From the NCBI GenBank assembly GCA_032718475.1, contig JAUCBJ010004917.1, positions 1-31,476 of the forward strand: a DNA stretch of 31,476 nt, given 5' to 3'. The notes below the pieces were generated by a model. That model saw nothing but the letters and a program-made list of their open reading frames with translations, made no database searches and had not been told where the DNA came from. Below are positions 1-9,233 of this stretch, piece after piece. The stretch's first letter is position 1, and each line of letters starts with the position of its first letter. Position numbers and translations under genes: made by a program. Source of the DNA: Nemertoderma westbladi. Lineage: Eukaryota; Xenacoelomorpha; Nemertodermatida; Nemertodermatidae.

Positions 1-56
1 TACTAAGTCGTGCGAGCTGCGAGCGACATACTAAGTCGTGCGAACGACATTATAAG

Positions 57-371
57 TTGTTTAACTTAGGCCAAACATACGGACAGATTTCATCTGCTTT
101 AAAACTAAATAATGAAGTTATCCTAAGCGTCCGACAAATTGAAAGAATATTGAGTGGACTGAATTTGGGCAGGAGAAATGTTTACACTAATACAGAAGAA
201 GTTATTAATTTCATTTCCAATGAAATTAAAGGATCAGGGCACCTGCATGGGTATCGCATGATACACACCAAGTACTTATTAGCTGGTCTGCGAGTGCGAA
301 AGGAAGATGTGCGTCACATTCTCCGCATGCTCGATCCTGAAGTATCGCAATGGCGCGCTACGAAACGTTTG
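57..371 (+). pseudogene. Truncated DDE-integrase-type transposase, N-terminal part only
   Basis: About 105 codons read like the N-terminal helix-turn-helix part of the eukaryotic 'integrase core domain' proteins. They have a region resembling QISSALKLNN, then IERILSGLNLGRRN, then a GSGHLHGYRMIH block, and end with LRMLDPE and a basic run (KRLRRD). In full-length relatives the DDE catalytic core follows directly. Here the frame runs instead into 21-bp tandem repeats, so the catalytic half is missing. There is no ATG at the head of the frame (the nominal start is TTG), so this is a fragment. The family is recalled from motif order and the exact superfamily is uncertain. It cannot encode an active enzyme. 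Confidence 0.6.
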
Positions 372-556
372 CGTCGCGACTTAGTATGTCGTTCGCACGA
401 GTAGGTTAAGTCGTACGCTCGACTTAGTATGTCGTTCGCACGACTTAGTATGTCGTTCGCACGAGTTAGTTAAGTCGTTCGCTCGACTTAGTATGTCGTT
501 CGCACGACTTAGTATGTCGTTCGAAAGACTTACTAAGTCGTTCGCACGTGTTAGCG
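372..556. repeat. 21-bp palindromic tandem repeat array
   Basis: There are about eight to nine diverged copies of a 21-bp unit containing CTTAGTATGTCGTTCGCA, with variants ending GCTC or carrying AGTTAAGTCG. The core CGACTTAGTATGTCG is nearly self-complementary. The same motif occurs in the opposite orientation at 1-50, so the repeats bracket the integrase fragment. This could be a subterminal repeat of a DNA transposon or a satellite grown inside one. Confidence 0.75.
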
Positions 557-781
557 AAATTTTTTTTTTCTCATGTCCCTTCAGGGGCTCCGTAGAAACG
601 TATAGTATAAAAAAAGGCGTTCTGAGATAAACGCATTTCAAGTTTTAGGATATGTTTATTTTTCCTTGCAAACCCTATGCCTATGGTCTAGAATGACAGT
701 TTCTGACTCAAAACTTTACAAGGTATCCGAAAATTTTGATTTAAACCACGTAGAAGCAATCCTTTGTTCCCAAATATATGA

Positions 782-1110
782 TGACAGACAGACTGGCAAA
801 ATGACGGACAGGCGGACAGACAGTCTAGATTACGTGAAATTTGAAAACTGACATCAGAAATGAAATCACAAACCCGGAAAACCTCTCTAGCCATAATTTT
901 AGTTAGTTAGCATGCTTTTTTAATGTTTGACAGACAGTCTGACAAAAAGATGGACAGACAGACAAACAGCCTATTTCGTAAAATGTGCAACCTAACATCG
1001 CAAAAGAGATCACGAACCTGTAAAATACCCGTAGCGAGAATTTTAACTAGTTTGTTTGCTTTCTTAATGTTTGACAGACAAACAGACTGACAGACAGAAA
1101 TATGAATGGA
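782..1110. repeat. ~145-bp tandem repeat with GACAGAC clusters
   Basis: Units start at 782, 928 and 1072, spacing 146 and 144 bp. Each begins with TGACAGACAG-like clusters. The first two continue into a conserved AT-rich part (a GAAAT/GAGAT-CAC-AA-C-G motif, then TTTTA-CTAGTT/TTAGTTAG, then a T-rich run ending AATGTT). The third unit is cut off after the GACAGAC cluster. No coding sequence is evident. Confidence 0.7.
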
Positions 1111-1329
1111 TATCTGGTGTGGTCTGAATTCGTTTTGAAGAAATTATGAGCGATCGATAACCCTTAAAGTGATAAGTTCATAAGTTCTTAAAGTGAAAAA
1201 GATAAGATCACTTTCCTTAAAGGAAAGTGATACTGTAGAAGATAAGTGTTATATACCACTAGAAAGCCCGCTTATAATCTCGATAATTCCATTATTATAA
1301 TTTCTAAATTTTGATTTTGTAAAATCTGC

Positions 1330-1695
1330 CTCCAGTCACGTGTGGCGGCTACATGGCTGCCTCCCGTGACGCGTGGCGGCTACATGGCTGCCTCCAGTCA
1401 CGCGTGGCGGCTACATGGCTGCCTCCAGTCACGCGTGGCGGCTACATGGCTGCCTCACGTCACGCGTGGCGGCTACATGGCTGCTTCCAGTCGCCCGTGG
1501 CGGCTACATGGCTGCCTCCCGTCACGCGTGGCGGCTACATGGCTGCCTCCAGTCACGCGTGGCGGCTACATGACTGCCTCCAGTCACGCGTGGCGGCTAC
1601 ATGGCTGCCTCCAGTTACGCGTGGCGGCTACATGGCTGCCTCCAGTCACTCCTGGCGGCTACATGGCTGCCTCCAGTCACGCGTGGCAGCTACTG
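1330..1695. repeat. 31-bp GC-rich minisatellite in a carbonic anhydrase intron
   Basis: About 11-12 tandem copies of a 31-bp unit contain GGCGGCTACATGGCTGCCTC followed by CAGTCACGCGT. Single-base variants are common and the array is much more GC-rich than its flanks. Because 31 is not a multiple of three, successive units are read in rotating frames, which explains the long open frames here. It lies just upstream of the first visible carbonic anhydrase exon, so it probably sits in an intron. Confidence 0.9.
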
Positions 1696-1849
1696 TACAT
1701 GACTTTTTAATTCTACACTTAAGTAAAATTTATTATTATAATTTTTATTTTATCCTTAATATATTTTTACCATTTACAGTAGGCCTAGTTCCTTAATCCC
1801 AGGCTATACAGTACATAATGTAATTCAAGCGTCCAAAAAATGCTTTCAG

Positions 1850-2089
1850 GTCGATATCTTAGAAGAGAGCCAGTACATCGACATCATCGGTGGCAGTCTC
1901 CCTGGCGACTACCAGGCTTTCAACGCCCATTTCCATTGGGGAGTTGGGAGTAATGATGGATCGGAACACGCCATCAACGGCCACAAATATGTCGCAGAAA
2001 TCCACATCGTATGCAAACAGAAGGGTCTAACATGGGAGCAAGCTTTCAAGGACCCAATCGGCATGGCGGTCGTGGGCTTTCTACTCGAG
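1850..2089 (+). CDS. Alpha-carbonic anhydrase, internal exon with zinc-binding histidines
   Basis: This 80-codon exon encodes the metal-site core of an alpha-carbonic anhydrase, the zinc enzyme family that hydrates CO2 to bicarbonate. Visible motifs are GGSLPGDYQ, AHFHWG (His94 and His96 in CA II numbering), GSEHAINGHKY (Glu106) and AEIHIV (Glu117, His119). The usual Gln92 is Asn. A CAG acceptor after a pyrimidine stretch lies at 1847-1849. The frame stays in register with the next exon only if the exon ends at GAG 2089, giving a GC donor (GCAAGT). The N-terminal ~65 residues, including the proton-shuttle region, are not visible and probably lie upstream of the window. Confidence 0.88.
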
Positions 2090-2174
2090 GCAAGTAATTT
2101 ATTTTTAGTTAATTATTAGCTAAGAAGATGATGTCCTCGTTTTCCCCATACTATAACTAGATTTCCTATCTCAG

Positions 2175-2314
2175 GAAAGTGATGAAGATAACGAAGTGTT
2201 TGCTCCAATCGTCAGGCACGTTAATGAGCTTCTTGGAGAGAATTCTGAAGTTCTACTTTCTGAGAATTTGGAACTCAATACGTTACTGGAAAGTCATGAT
2301 CCTGAGTATTACAG
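2175..2314 (+). CDS. Alpha-carbonic anhydrase, middle exon
   Basis: The exon starts after the acceptor ATCTCAG and ends at ACAG followed by GTAAAC. It encodes ESDEDNEVFAPIVRHVNEL and then a segment ending LLESHDPEYYR, matching the helix and the YW-Y stretch just before the active-site loop in CA II. The length is 46 codons plus two bases, so the next intron is phase 2 and the split Arg codon is completed by the first base of the next exon. Confidence 0.85.
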
Positions 2315-2358
2315 GTAAACCGACCTTGTTTTCTGTGTTACAGTAACAGCCATAACTA

Positions 2359-2381
2359 CCCCCCCCCCCCCCCCCCCCCCC
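2359..2381. repeat. Poly-C tract
   Basis: An uninterrupted run of about 23 C lies inside the second visible carbonic anhydrase intron. Similar homopolymers occur as G at 7690-7703, C at 19786-19808 and G at 20606-20622. Assembled lengths of such runs are unreliable. Confidence 0.9.
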
Positions 2382-2435
2382 ACACAAGACTGTATAAATG
2401 TATGACTACTACATTTAAAATTACAATGTTATCTT

Positions 2436-2716
2436 AAGGCCCGTTCACATCCAACGGAACAGTACACCGCTGACTGTGAACGACCCAACAGGTAGTTGTG
2501 CGCTAAACCACGCGGTTTACCGCAGCCCATTTAAACAATATGTTACAACAATTAATGTAATTTCCTGTAGAATTCACAGTCGACAGATAGACAATCAGCT
2601 ACCGCAACGGTACCGTTGGGTGTGAACGGGCTCCGGGTACTGTACCGCTGGCTTACCGCTTCAATACCGCCAGACTACTTTACCGCTCACGCACCGTTGG
2701 ATGTGAACCGGGCTTT
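2436..2716. mobile_element. MITE-like inverted-repeat element in carbonic anhydrase intron
   Basis: The left end reads AAGGCCCG then TTCACATCCAACGG. The reverse complement of the right end reads AAAGCCCGG then TTCACATCCAACGG. Terminal inverted repeats of about 22 bp thus enclose ~235 bp without an open frame. A partial internal copy of the terminus (CCGTTGGGTGTGAACGGGC) lies at 2613-2631. It looks like a non-autonomous cut-and-paste element. I could not fix a target-site duplication, so the superfamily is open. Confidence 0.7.
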
Positions 2717-2827
2717 ACATTACAACCATAACCCCCCAAGTAGGCCTACTGTACGATTGTACAGTACATCACAATGGTTATAATCTGAACACATTCATTC
2801 ACCCCTACACACTACTATACTGTATAG

Positions 2828-3038
2828 GTACAATGGAAGTCTACCAATTCATTCGTTTGCTGAGGTGATTGTATGGACTGTATACGTTGAGCCCCATCAC
2901 ATCGGCCGCCAGCAACTCGCCGCCTTGAGGAAGCTGACTACAGGACGGGATCAACCACACCCGATTAGAACCAACTCCCGTCCATTACAAAGTGTTTACG
3001 GAAGAGAAATTCTGAAGAGTTGTCCTGGTGGAAGATAA
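2828..3038 (+). CDS. Alpha-carbonic anhydrase, terminal exon with altered gatekeeper loop
   Basis: The exon starts after TATAG and runs 70 codons to TAA. It begins YNGSL and continues into EVIVWTVYVEP, then NSRPLQSVYGRE near the end, matching the family's YxGSL-TTPPC-xExVxW and RPxQxxxGR motifs. The five residues that should be TTPPC read PIHSF with no change in length, so Thr199 (gatekeeper) and Thr200 are lost. The frame is otherwise clean. This could be an acatalytic carbonic-anhydrase-related protein, a changed enzyme, or an early pseudogene. With about 65 missing N-terminal residues the total would be near 260, typical of cytosolic forms. The last 71 coding bases are repeated downstream at 4780. 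Confidence 0.85.
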
Positions 3039-4762
3039 CTTGCGCGCTTCCGTGGAAACCTGTTAATTAATCTTCATTGCTTAACAATATGTAGGAGGTA
3101 CCAAACTCTACAGAATAAGTTTGATTCTAATGTTTCATCTAAGTTTTCGCAAAAATAATCAACACTGAGGAGTTGAGTACAAGATTATTTGTATCGTATT
3201 TGAATGAAACCGTTTGGGTATTTATAGGCCTACTCTACTGAATATCTTAAACAAGTCATAAGGAGAACGGAAAGAGCGATTTGTTTTTTCAGTAAGGAAA
3301 CCATTACCCAAATCTACTCTTATTACTGTACAATGATCTGTGATATTTTACTTCTGCCTATGGAAGTATCACAAACCATTTTGTTCGAAAAATATGACAC
3401 TTTTTGTGCAGGTCGGTTTTTTCAAAAATTTTATACATTTTAAGGCTTTTATATGTAAAATATATCATGTAGAAAGATCAGTAATACCATCTGGGTTGAA
3501 GTTCTCTGTCTATATGTTCGGCGCAATGGACCTAGGCCATCTTTTATGAAAATTTCAACAAAAAAATATAGTTTTTGAAAAATATTTCTGGGGGATTTAT
3601 AGTAGTGTATGTTCGGACTATATTTTGGGGATCATACATATTGAGATAGACAAAACGTAGCAGTTACAAATCGGATCCAGAACATTCAAATTAGCATGTT
3701 TTACAAAACCAACACTCACTATTGTAGCGCTAAAGTTGCTGACATTTTTGTATGTGGTTAATGAAATATTTGAGTGAAAAATATAAAAGTAGTAGGGAAG
3801 GAATTTAGTGAAGAAAGAGAGTGAAGTTGTCTTATACAGAGACATGAATATCAGCTATGAATACAGGGGCCGCTTGCATAAAACAACCTTAAAGGTAGGA
3901 TGAGTGAGGAAGACTTGATTTTAGGGGAGACTTGATTTTTTTTACTAACTCAAAAACTATTGTAAATTATTTGACAATACCACACAAAAATGTGTAAAAT
4001 ACATGTGGCAACACCCGCGCAACAATGTTTTATTACCTTTTGGTTATTTTTTGTTTTATTATCAATAAACGTTTTCTGAGTTCAAAAGTAAATTTTGCCC
4101 TTTACAACGAATGAAAATTCGCATCCTTATTTTACTGTATGTTAATTGTAATTCACAGCATGTGTTGACTAATTATTGCACTAACCTGCCATATATTGTT
4201 TTCCAGTTTTGGTGCAGCCGTTGTGAAATTATATAAATTAATATAAAAAAAAGCCCATGTGGGGAGACATGCGCCCGAGTGTGAGGGAGACTTGAAGCCT
4301 TCAATGCTGACGTCTACCTAGAGATACACCCACGTAGAGAACCATTACACCAGAGCACTCCAACTAGTTGATTGGCGCTTACACAGACCAAGCTATGAAT
4401 GGAATGTGAATACAATGGAGTGGCCAGGGAGAGAGAGAAAGAGAGAGAGAGAGGCCTTGATAAACCCAGCTAAACCAAGCCAACCAACTCTTCCTTCCCT
4501 CTTTGCAATGTAGTTAGTAGCCCGCCAACTGGGTGATTGACAGCTTAAACAAGATGCCGCTACGTCAGAAAGCGGCACACATCAATAGAATTACAGGAAA
4601 ACAATTAATATATGCCTGGATTGAAAATTATACAAGATATTCATTAATAAATAGTACATTCCCGCGTTAAATTTTAATGCGGTTTTAATGAACTATTATT
4701 TATTCAGTTCTTGTTGGGAGAACCATGTGAACGACCACCTAAATTTGTATAAAATTTTGGAT
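2968..4762. repeat. Tandem segmental duplication, copy 1
   Basis: This 1795-bp segment begins inside the terminal carbonic anhydrase exon and recurs from 4780. Positions 2968-4510 match 4780-6322 at a constant offset of 1812 with roughly 1% substitutions. Positions 4511-4762 match 7862-8113 with about one difference. The short open frames inside both copies have no recognisable features and I do not count them as genes. Apart from the exon end, a dispersed repeat at 3896-4296 and a GA-rich microsatellite near 4431-4453, I see only AT-rich non-coding DNA. Confidence 0.9.
3896..4296 (+). repeat. Dispersed repeat with GGGAGACTTGA motifs, copy 1
   Basis: The element begins near AGGATGAGTGAGG, carries AGACTTGA motifs at its head, and ends with GGGGAGACATG and then GAGGGAGACTTGAA. 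It is present here, again at 5708-6108 inside the second duplicated block, and inverted at 8236-8678. A TTAA lies immediately upstream (3889-3892), which would fit a TTAA-targeting transposon, but no matching TTAA flanks the inverted copy. Confidence 0.65.
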
Positions 4763-4779
4763 TCCAACAAGAAATTTTG

Positions 4780-4850
4780 GAACCAACTCCCGTCCATTAC
4801 AAAGTGTTTACGGAAGAGAAATTCTGAAGAGTTGTCCTGGTGGAAGATAA
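4780..4850 (+). pseudogene. Orphan copy of the carbonic anhydrase 3' exon end
   Basis: This is a duplicated last ~23 codons, from the NSRPLQ region through the stop codon, with no acceptor site or upstream exon sequence. It cannot be spliced as a normal terminal exon, although transcripts reading through from copy 1 would contain it in their 3' region. Confidence 0.85.
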
Positions 4851-6322
4851 CTTGCGCGCTTCCGTGGAAACCTGTTAATGAATCTTCATTGCTTAACAAT
4901 ATGTAGGAGGTACCAAACTCTACAGAATAAGTTTGATTCTAATGTTTCATCTAAGTTTTCGCAAAAATAATCAACACTGGGGAGTTGAGTACAAGATTAT
5001 TTATATCGTATTTGAATGAAACCGTTTGGGTATTTATAGGCCTACTCTACTGAATATCTTAAACAAGTCATAAGGAGAACGGAAAGAGCGATTTGTTTTT
5101 TCAGTAAGGAAACCATTACCCAAATCTACTCTTATTACTGTACAATGATCTGTGATATTTTACTTCTGCCTATGGAAGTATCACAAACCATTTTGTTCGA
5201 AAAATATGACAGTTTTTGTGCAGGTCGGTTTTTTCAAAAATTTTATACATTTTAAGGCTTTCATATGTAAAATATATCATGTAGAAAGATCAGTAATACC
5301 ATCTGGGTTGAAGTTCTCTGTCTATATGTTTGGCGCAATGGACCTAGGCCATCTTTTATGAAAATTTCAACAAAAAAATATAGTTTTTGAAAAATATTTC
5401 TGGGGGATTTATAGTAGTGTATGTTCGGACTATATTTTGGAGATCATACATATTGAGATAGACAAAACGTAGCAGTTACAAATCGGATCCAGAACATTCA
5501 AATTAGCATGTTTCACAAAACCAACACTCACTATTGTAGCGCTAAAGTTGCTGACATTTTTGTATGTGGTTAATGAAATATTTGAGTGAAAAATATAAAA
5601 GTAGTAGGGAAGGAATTTAGTGAAGAAAGAGAGTGAAGTTGTCTTATACAGAGACATGAATATCAGCTATGAATACAGGGGCCGCTTGCATAAAACAACC
5701 TTAAAGATAGGGTGAGTGGGGGAGACTTGACTTTAGGGGAGACTTGATTTTTTTTACTAACTCAAAAACTATTGTAAATTATTTGACAATACCACACAAA
5801 AATGTGTAAAATACATGTGGCAACACCCGCGCAACAATGTTTTATTACCTTTTGGTTATTTTTTGTTTTATTATCAATAAACGTTTTCTGAGTTCAAAAG
5901 TAAATTTTGCCCTTTACAACGAATGAAAATTCGCATCCTTATTTTACTGTATGTTAATTGTAATTCACAGCATGTGTTGACTAATTATTGCACTATCCTG
6001 CCATATATTGTTTTCCAGTTTTGGTGCAGCCGTTGTGAAATTATATAAATTAATATAAAAAAAAGCCCATGTGGGGAGACATGCGCCCGAGTGTGAGGGA
6101 GACTTGAAGCCTTCAATGCTGACGTCTACCTAAAGATACACCCACGTAGAGAACCATTACACCAGAGCACTCCAACTAGTTGATTGGCGCTTACACAGAC
6201 CAAGCTATGAATGGAATGTGAATACAATGGAGTGGCCAGGGAGAGAGAGAAAGAGAGAGAGAGAGGCCTTGATAAACCCAGCCAAACCAAGCCAACCAAC
6301 TCTTCCTTCCCTCTTTGCAATG

Positions 6323-7861
6323 TGGGGCGAGCCACGAAGTGAGTGAGCCTTAGCGTAGTGGTACCATTAATCAACCTGTCGTTCTGTCGTGTTCAATTTT
6401 AAACGTTAATAACTCGGCCAATCTTTGATGAAATCTATCCAAACTTGGTACACATGTTGTTTGGCAAAAGTTTAGAAATTTTCCAAGTAGAATTTCCGTG
6501 TGGCCTTCGAGAAGCTAAGATAATAGCAGTTAATTAGTTAATTAAGTTGATTGCGGTGAAAACGCCATTTTCAACCTGCCTTTTAAAGGAAATTAATTGT
6601 TTTACAGTATAAGATTTAAATAATTATACTTAAAAATTATACAGATATAATCCACATACGCCATTCTATTATAGTTTTTAATTAGTTTAAGTGATTTGCT
6701 TTAATAAATGTGTCTTTAATTGATCTAAACGTAATTAAACCTCACAATTATTGAGTACAAATTTAATCCTTCCCATTATTGGTCAAGTCTCTGCTGGTGT
6801 GGAGCTAGCTGCTGGGAGTTGTGGCTGTAGACTAACCTGAGAGGAATTGTAATAGAGGCAACCAGTATTGCTATTCCAGCCCAATCACTGAATTGTGTTT
6901 ATTATAGGCTGGACGGGCCGCATAACCGTTCGACTACTACTACTATTGCTATCTCAGTTAAATAACAGATATAATAACATAAATACAATCCATGGCATGG
7001 CTGTTGTAGGCTTCTGAAATAGTTTATTCCACAATGTATATGTCTGGTTATTTTTTAATTGAATTTTTGCAAAGTAGTAAAATTAATGTTCTTAAAAATA
7101 ATATTATTATTTTATATGTAACCTAGGAAATTAGCTACATTTTTTCGCTGCAGCTTTAAGAGTGTACATTGATTTAATATTATTTCAATACCCATATTAC
7201 TACATCGGCATAAGATGCGTTGGCGTTGTATCACACATCTCCACATATCCCACATCTCCACATAGATGTATCAACAGTTACTCGCACAGTTTCGAAACTT
7301 CGTATAGTTATAACTGTACAAAGATCGTCAGTCTGCGTTTAGGAAAAATATTTTATGACAAAACAGGACAAGCGACGAGCGCAACGAGGCATATAATGAA
7401 GACGAGTACTGCGTTGACTAAATTATTATATAAACCACCTGGCTTCACATATTAATCGCATCCCTAGTTATTATTATTATAAAGATCGTCCTAGCCTGCG
7501 TTTAAGAAATATATTTAAATACAAAACAGGACGAACGCAAAGAGGCTTATAATGAAAACGAGTACTGCGTTTATTATATTCCTATAAACCACCTGGCTTT
7601 GCATATTTAACGTGCGATTGGAAATAAGTTCGTGCTACCCTTCCGTGGGTGGAAGATGTCGCGGTTATGTATTGGTGGTTGGGAAGGGTGGGGGGGGGGG
7701 GGGAGAGAGATTAAAAGGGGTGAACACGTACTGTCCCCCTTTCTTTGATTGATTGGTGGTGTGGGTAAATTTCTCAAAACCTGATTTTGTGATACAGTCG
7801 CTCAATTTTAATTTGTATATAATAACTAGGCCTCGTGCTGCGCGAAGGCCCCACGAACGTG
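6323..7861. mobile_element. 1539-bp insertion in duplicated block, transposon-like
   Basis: Its borders come from comparison with the unsplit junction at 4510/4511: the block lies exactly between the two halves of copy 2, with a 2-bp TG ambiguity. The left end has GTGGGGCGAGCC and the right end GGCCCCAC, a 7-bp inverted match. No transposase frame is seen, so it would be non-autonomous. The end structure does not clearly fit a TA, TTAA or 8-bp target-duplication family. A Helitron-like element is possible because of the hairpin-prone GC-rich right end, but this is not shown. Confidence 0.65.
7321..7612. repeat. 161-bp imperfect tandem duplication
   Basis: Two diverged units start at AAGATCGTC (7321 and 7482). 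They share AAAACAGGAC, ACGAGTACTGCGTT and TATAAACCACCTGGCTT. It lies inside the 1539-bp insertion, so it is part of that element's body. Confidence 0.75.
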
Positions 7862-8235
7862 TAGTTAGTAGCCCGCCAACTGGGTGATTGACAGCTTAAA
7901 CAAGATGCCGCTACGTCAGAAAGCGGCACACATCAATATAATTACAGGAAAACAATTAATATATGCCTGGATTGAAAATTATACAAGATATTCATTAATA
8001 AATAGTACATTCCCGCGTTAAATTTTAATGCGGTTTTAATGAACTATTATTTATTCAGTTCTTGTTGGGAGAACCATGTGAACGACCACCTAAATTTGTA
8101 TAAAATTTTGGATAATAATTTAACAATCGCATTTTTTGAAATTTTCTTGCTCAACTAGAAAATAGACATGTTGAACATGTAATTATTACACATCTTCTGC
8201 ATTTTTGAACGAATTTACAAGTATGCGAGGTGGGG

Positions 8236-8678
8236 TTCAAGTCTCCCACCCTAGTGTCATGTCTCCCCCCATTAAGGGAGACTTGACGCTTTTTCGAAAA
8301 TTCGAATAATTGGTTTAATTGAAAAAGTTTAAGAGTTGAAATTCTCAAACTCTCACATAATGATAGCAATCATAAATGTAATGTGAAAAAGTTAAAACGG
8401 CATTGAACGATTTATTTATCTGTTCTTTAGAGCGATTATAACTTTTGGGGTTCAAAGTCTCCCTTGTAAAGGGCAAAAATTTACTTTTGAACCCAGAAAA
8501 CGTTTATTGACAATAAAACAAAAAATAACCAAAAGGCAATAAAACATTGTTGCGCGGGTGTAGCCAACATGTATTTTACACATTTTTGTGTGGTATTGTC
8601 AAATAATTTGCAATAGTATTTGAGTTATTAAGAAAAATCAAGTCTCCCCTAAAGTGAAGTCTCCCTCACTCACCCTAT
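8236..8678 (-). repeat. Dispersed GGGAGACTTGA repeat, inverted and older copy
   Basis: On the minus strand this begins ATAGGGTGAGTGAGGGAGAC and continues through the same AATAAAACAAAAAATAACC region as the copy at 3896, ending with the GGGGAGACATG and GGGAGACTTGAA motifs. Its middle part differs from that copy, so this copy is more diverged or carries its own insertion. Confidence 0.65.
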
Positions 8679-8737
8679 AGAAGTAGTAGTCCTTGGCAGC
8701 TTATTGTGTGGATGATGGAGGATGATTTGGGTTATGT

Positions 8738-8845
8738 TGCGTTAGGTCCTGGTAGCATTAGGCCCGTGGTATTAGGTCCTGATTGGTAGCATTAGGTCCA
8801 TGGCGTTAGGGCCATGCCATTAGGTTATTAGGTCCAGTGTGCCTC
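8738..8845. repeat. Short imperfect ATTAGGTCC repeats
   Basis: The motif TTAGGTCC or TTAGG-CC, often preceded by GGTAGCA, occurs about seven times in ~110 bp with irregular spacing. It lies some 400 bp upstream of the GKAP1-like gene. The rest of 8680-9233 shows no gene. Confidence 0.6.
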
Positions 8846-9233
8846 CAAAACCAGGCAGGTTAGTAAAGGAGCAGGTTACAGAGGCGAGTTGAAAGGAACC
8901 AAAACAATAAACGAGAGTTAGGAATTTATTGAACAGGTAGACTGCAGACTGGCTGTCTGAGTGTCTGGGTAGTCAATCCTTCCGCTGTAGGGTACAGTCC
9001 TACTGCAGTGCAGTACCGGTACTGTCCTATTCTGGCTGATTTTATTTATCCTGTTATCTGTAGGCCTATCTACTGGCAACTGGTCCTTCAGTACTTCTAC
9101 TTCAGTACTTAGGCCTATTACTGTATTACTTACTCTGTTACTACAGTACTAAACAGACTAACTGCCCTACTTATTATACCTGTCAGCCAGTATACTGAAT
9201 AATACCGGTACCAAATACTGCAATAATCTGATA

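Larger units (their letters stand above)
4780..8113. repeat. Tandem segmental duplication, copy 2, split by an insertion
   Basis: Positions 4780-6322 plus 7862-8113 together reproduce copy 1. Positions 6323-7861 are an extra block absent from copy 1. The copies are separated by 17 bp (4763-4779). On both sides of the junction the motif AAATTTTGGA appears, which suggests a microhomology-templated join. The first 71 bp are a promoterless, orphaned end of the carbonic anhydrase coding sequence (stop near 4848). Confidence 0.88.

Noticed and set aside
372-556. CRISPR-like appearance of 21-bp repeats
   Set aside because: The copies are contiguous with no spacers, and the genome is clearly eukaryotic.
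666-894. Two overlapping 61-68 codon frames on opposite strands
   Set aside because: They lie in the GACAGAC tandem repeat and share no motif with known proteins.
1342-1796. Overlapping frames of 66-147 codons
   Set aside because: They come from the 31-bp minisatellite; the peptide is the same repeat read in rotating frames.
3340-5657. Paired short frames at 3340-3549/5152-5361 (+) and 3618-3845/5430-5657 (-)
   Set aside because: They occur twice only because the DNA is duplicated; differences are spread over all codon positions and no motif is present.
6925-6945. (TAC)n run near 6930 as a reverse LINE 3' tail
   Set aside because: The neighbouring bases do not match the LINE tail at 26860-26915 in either orientation beyond the triplet run.
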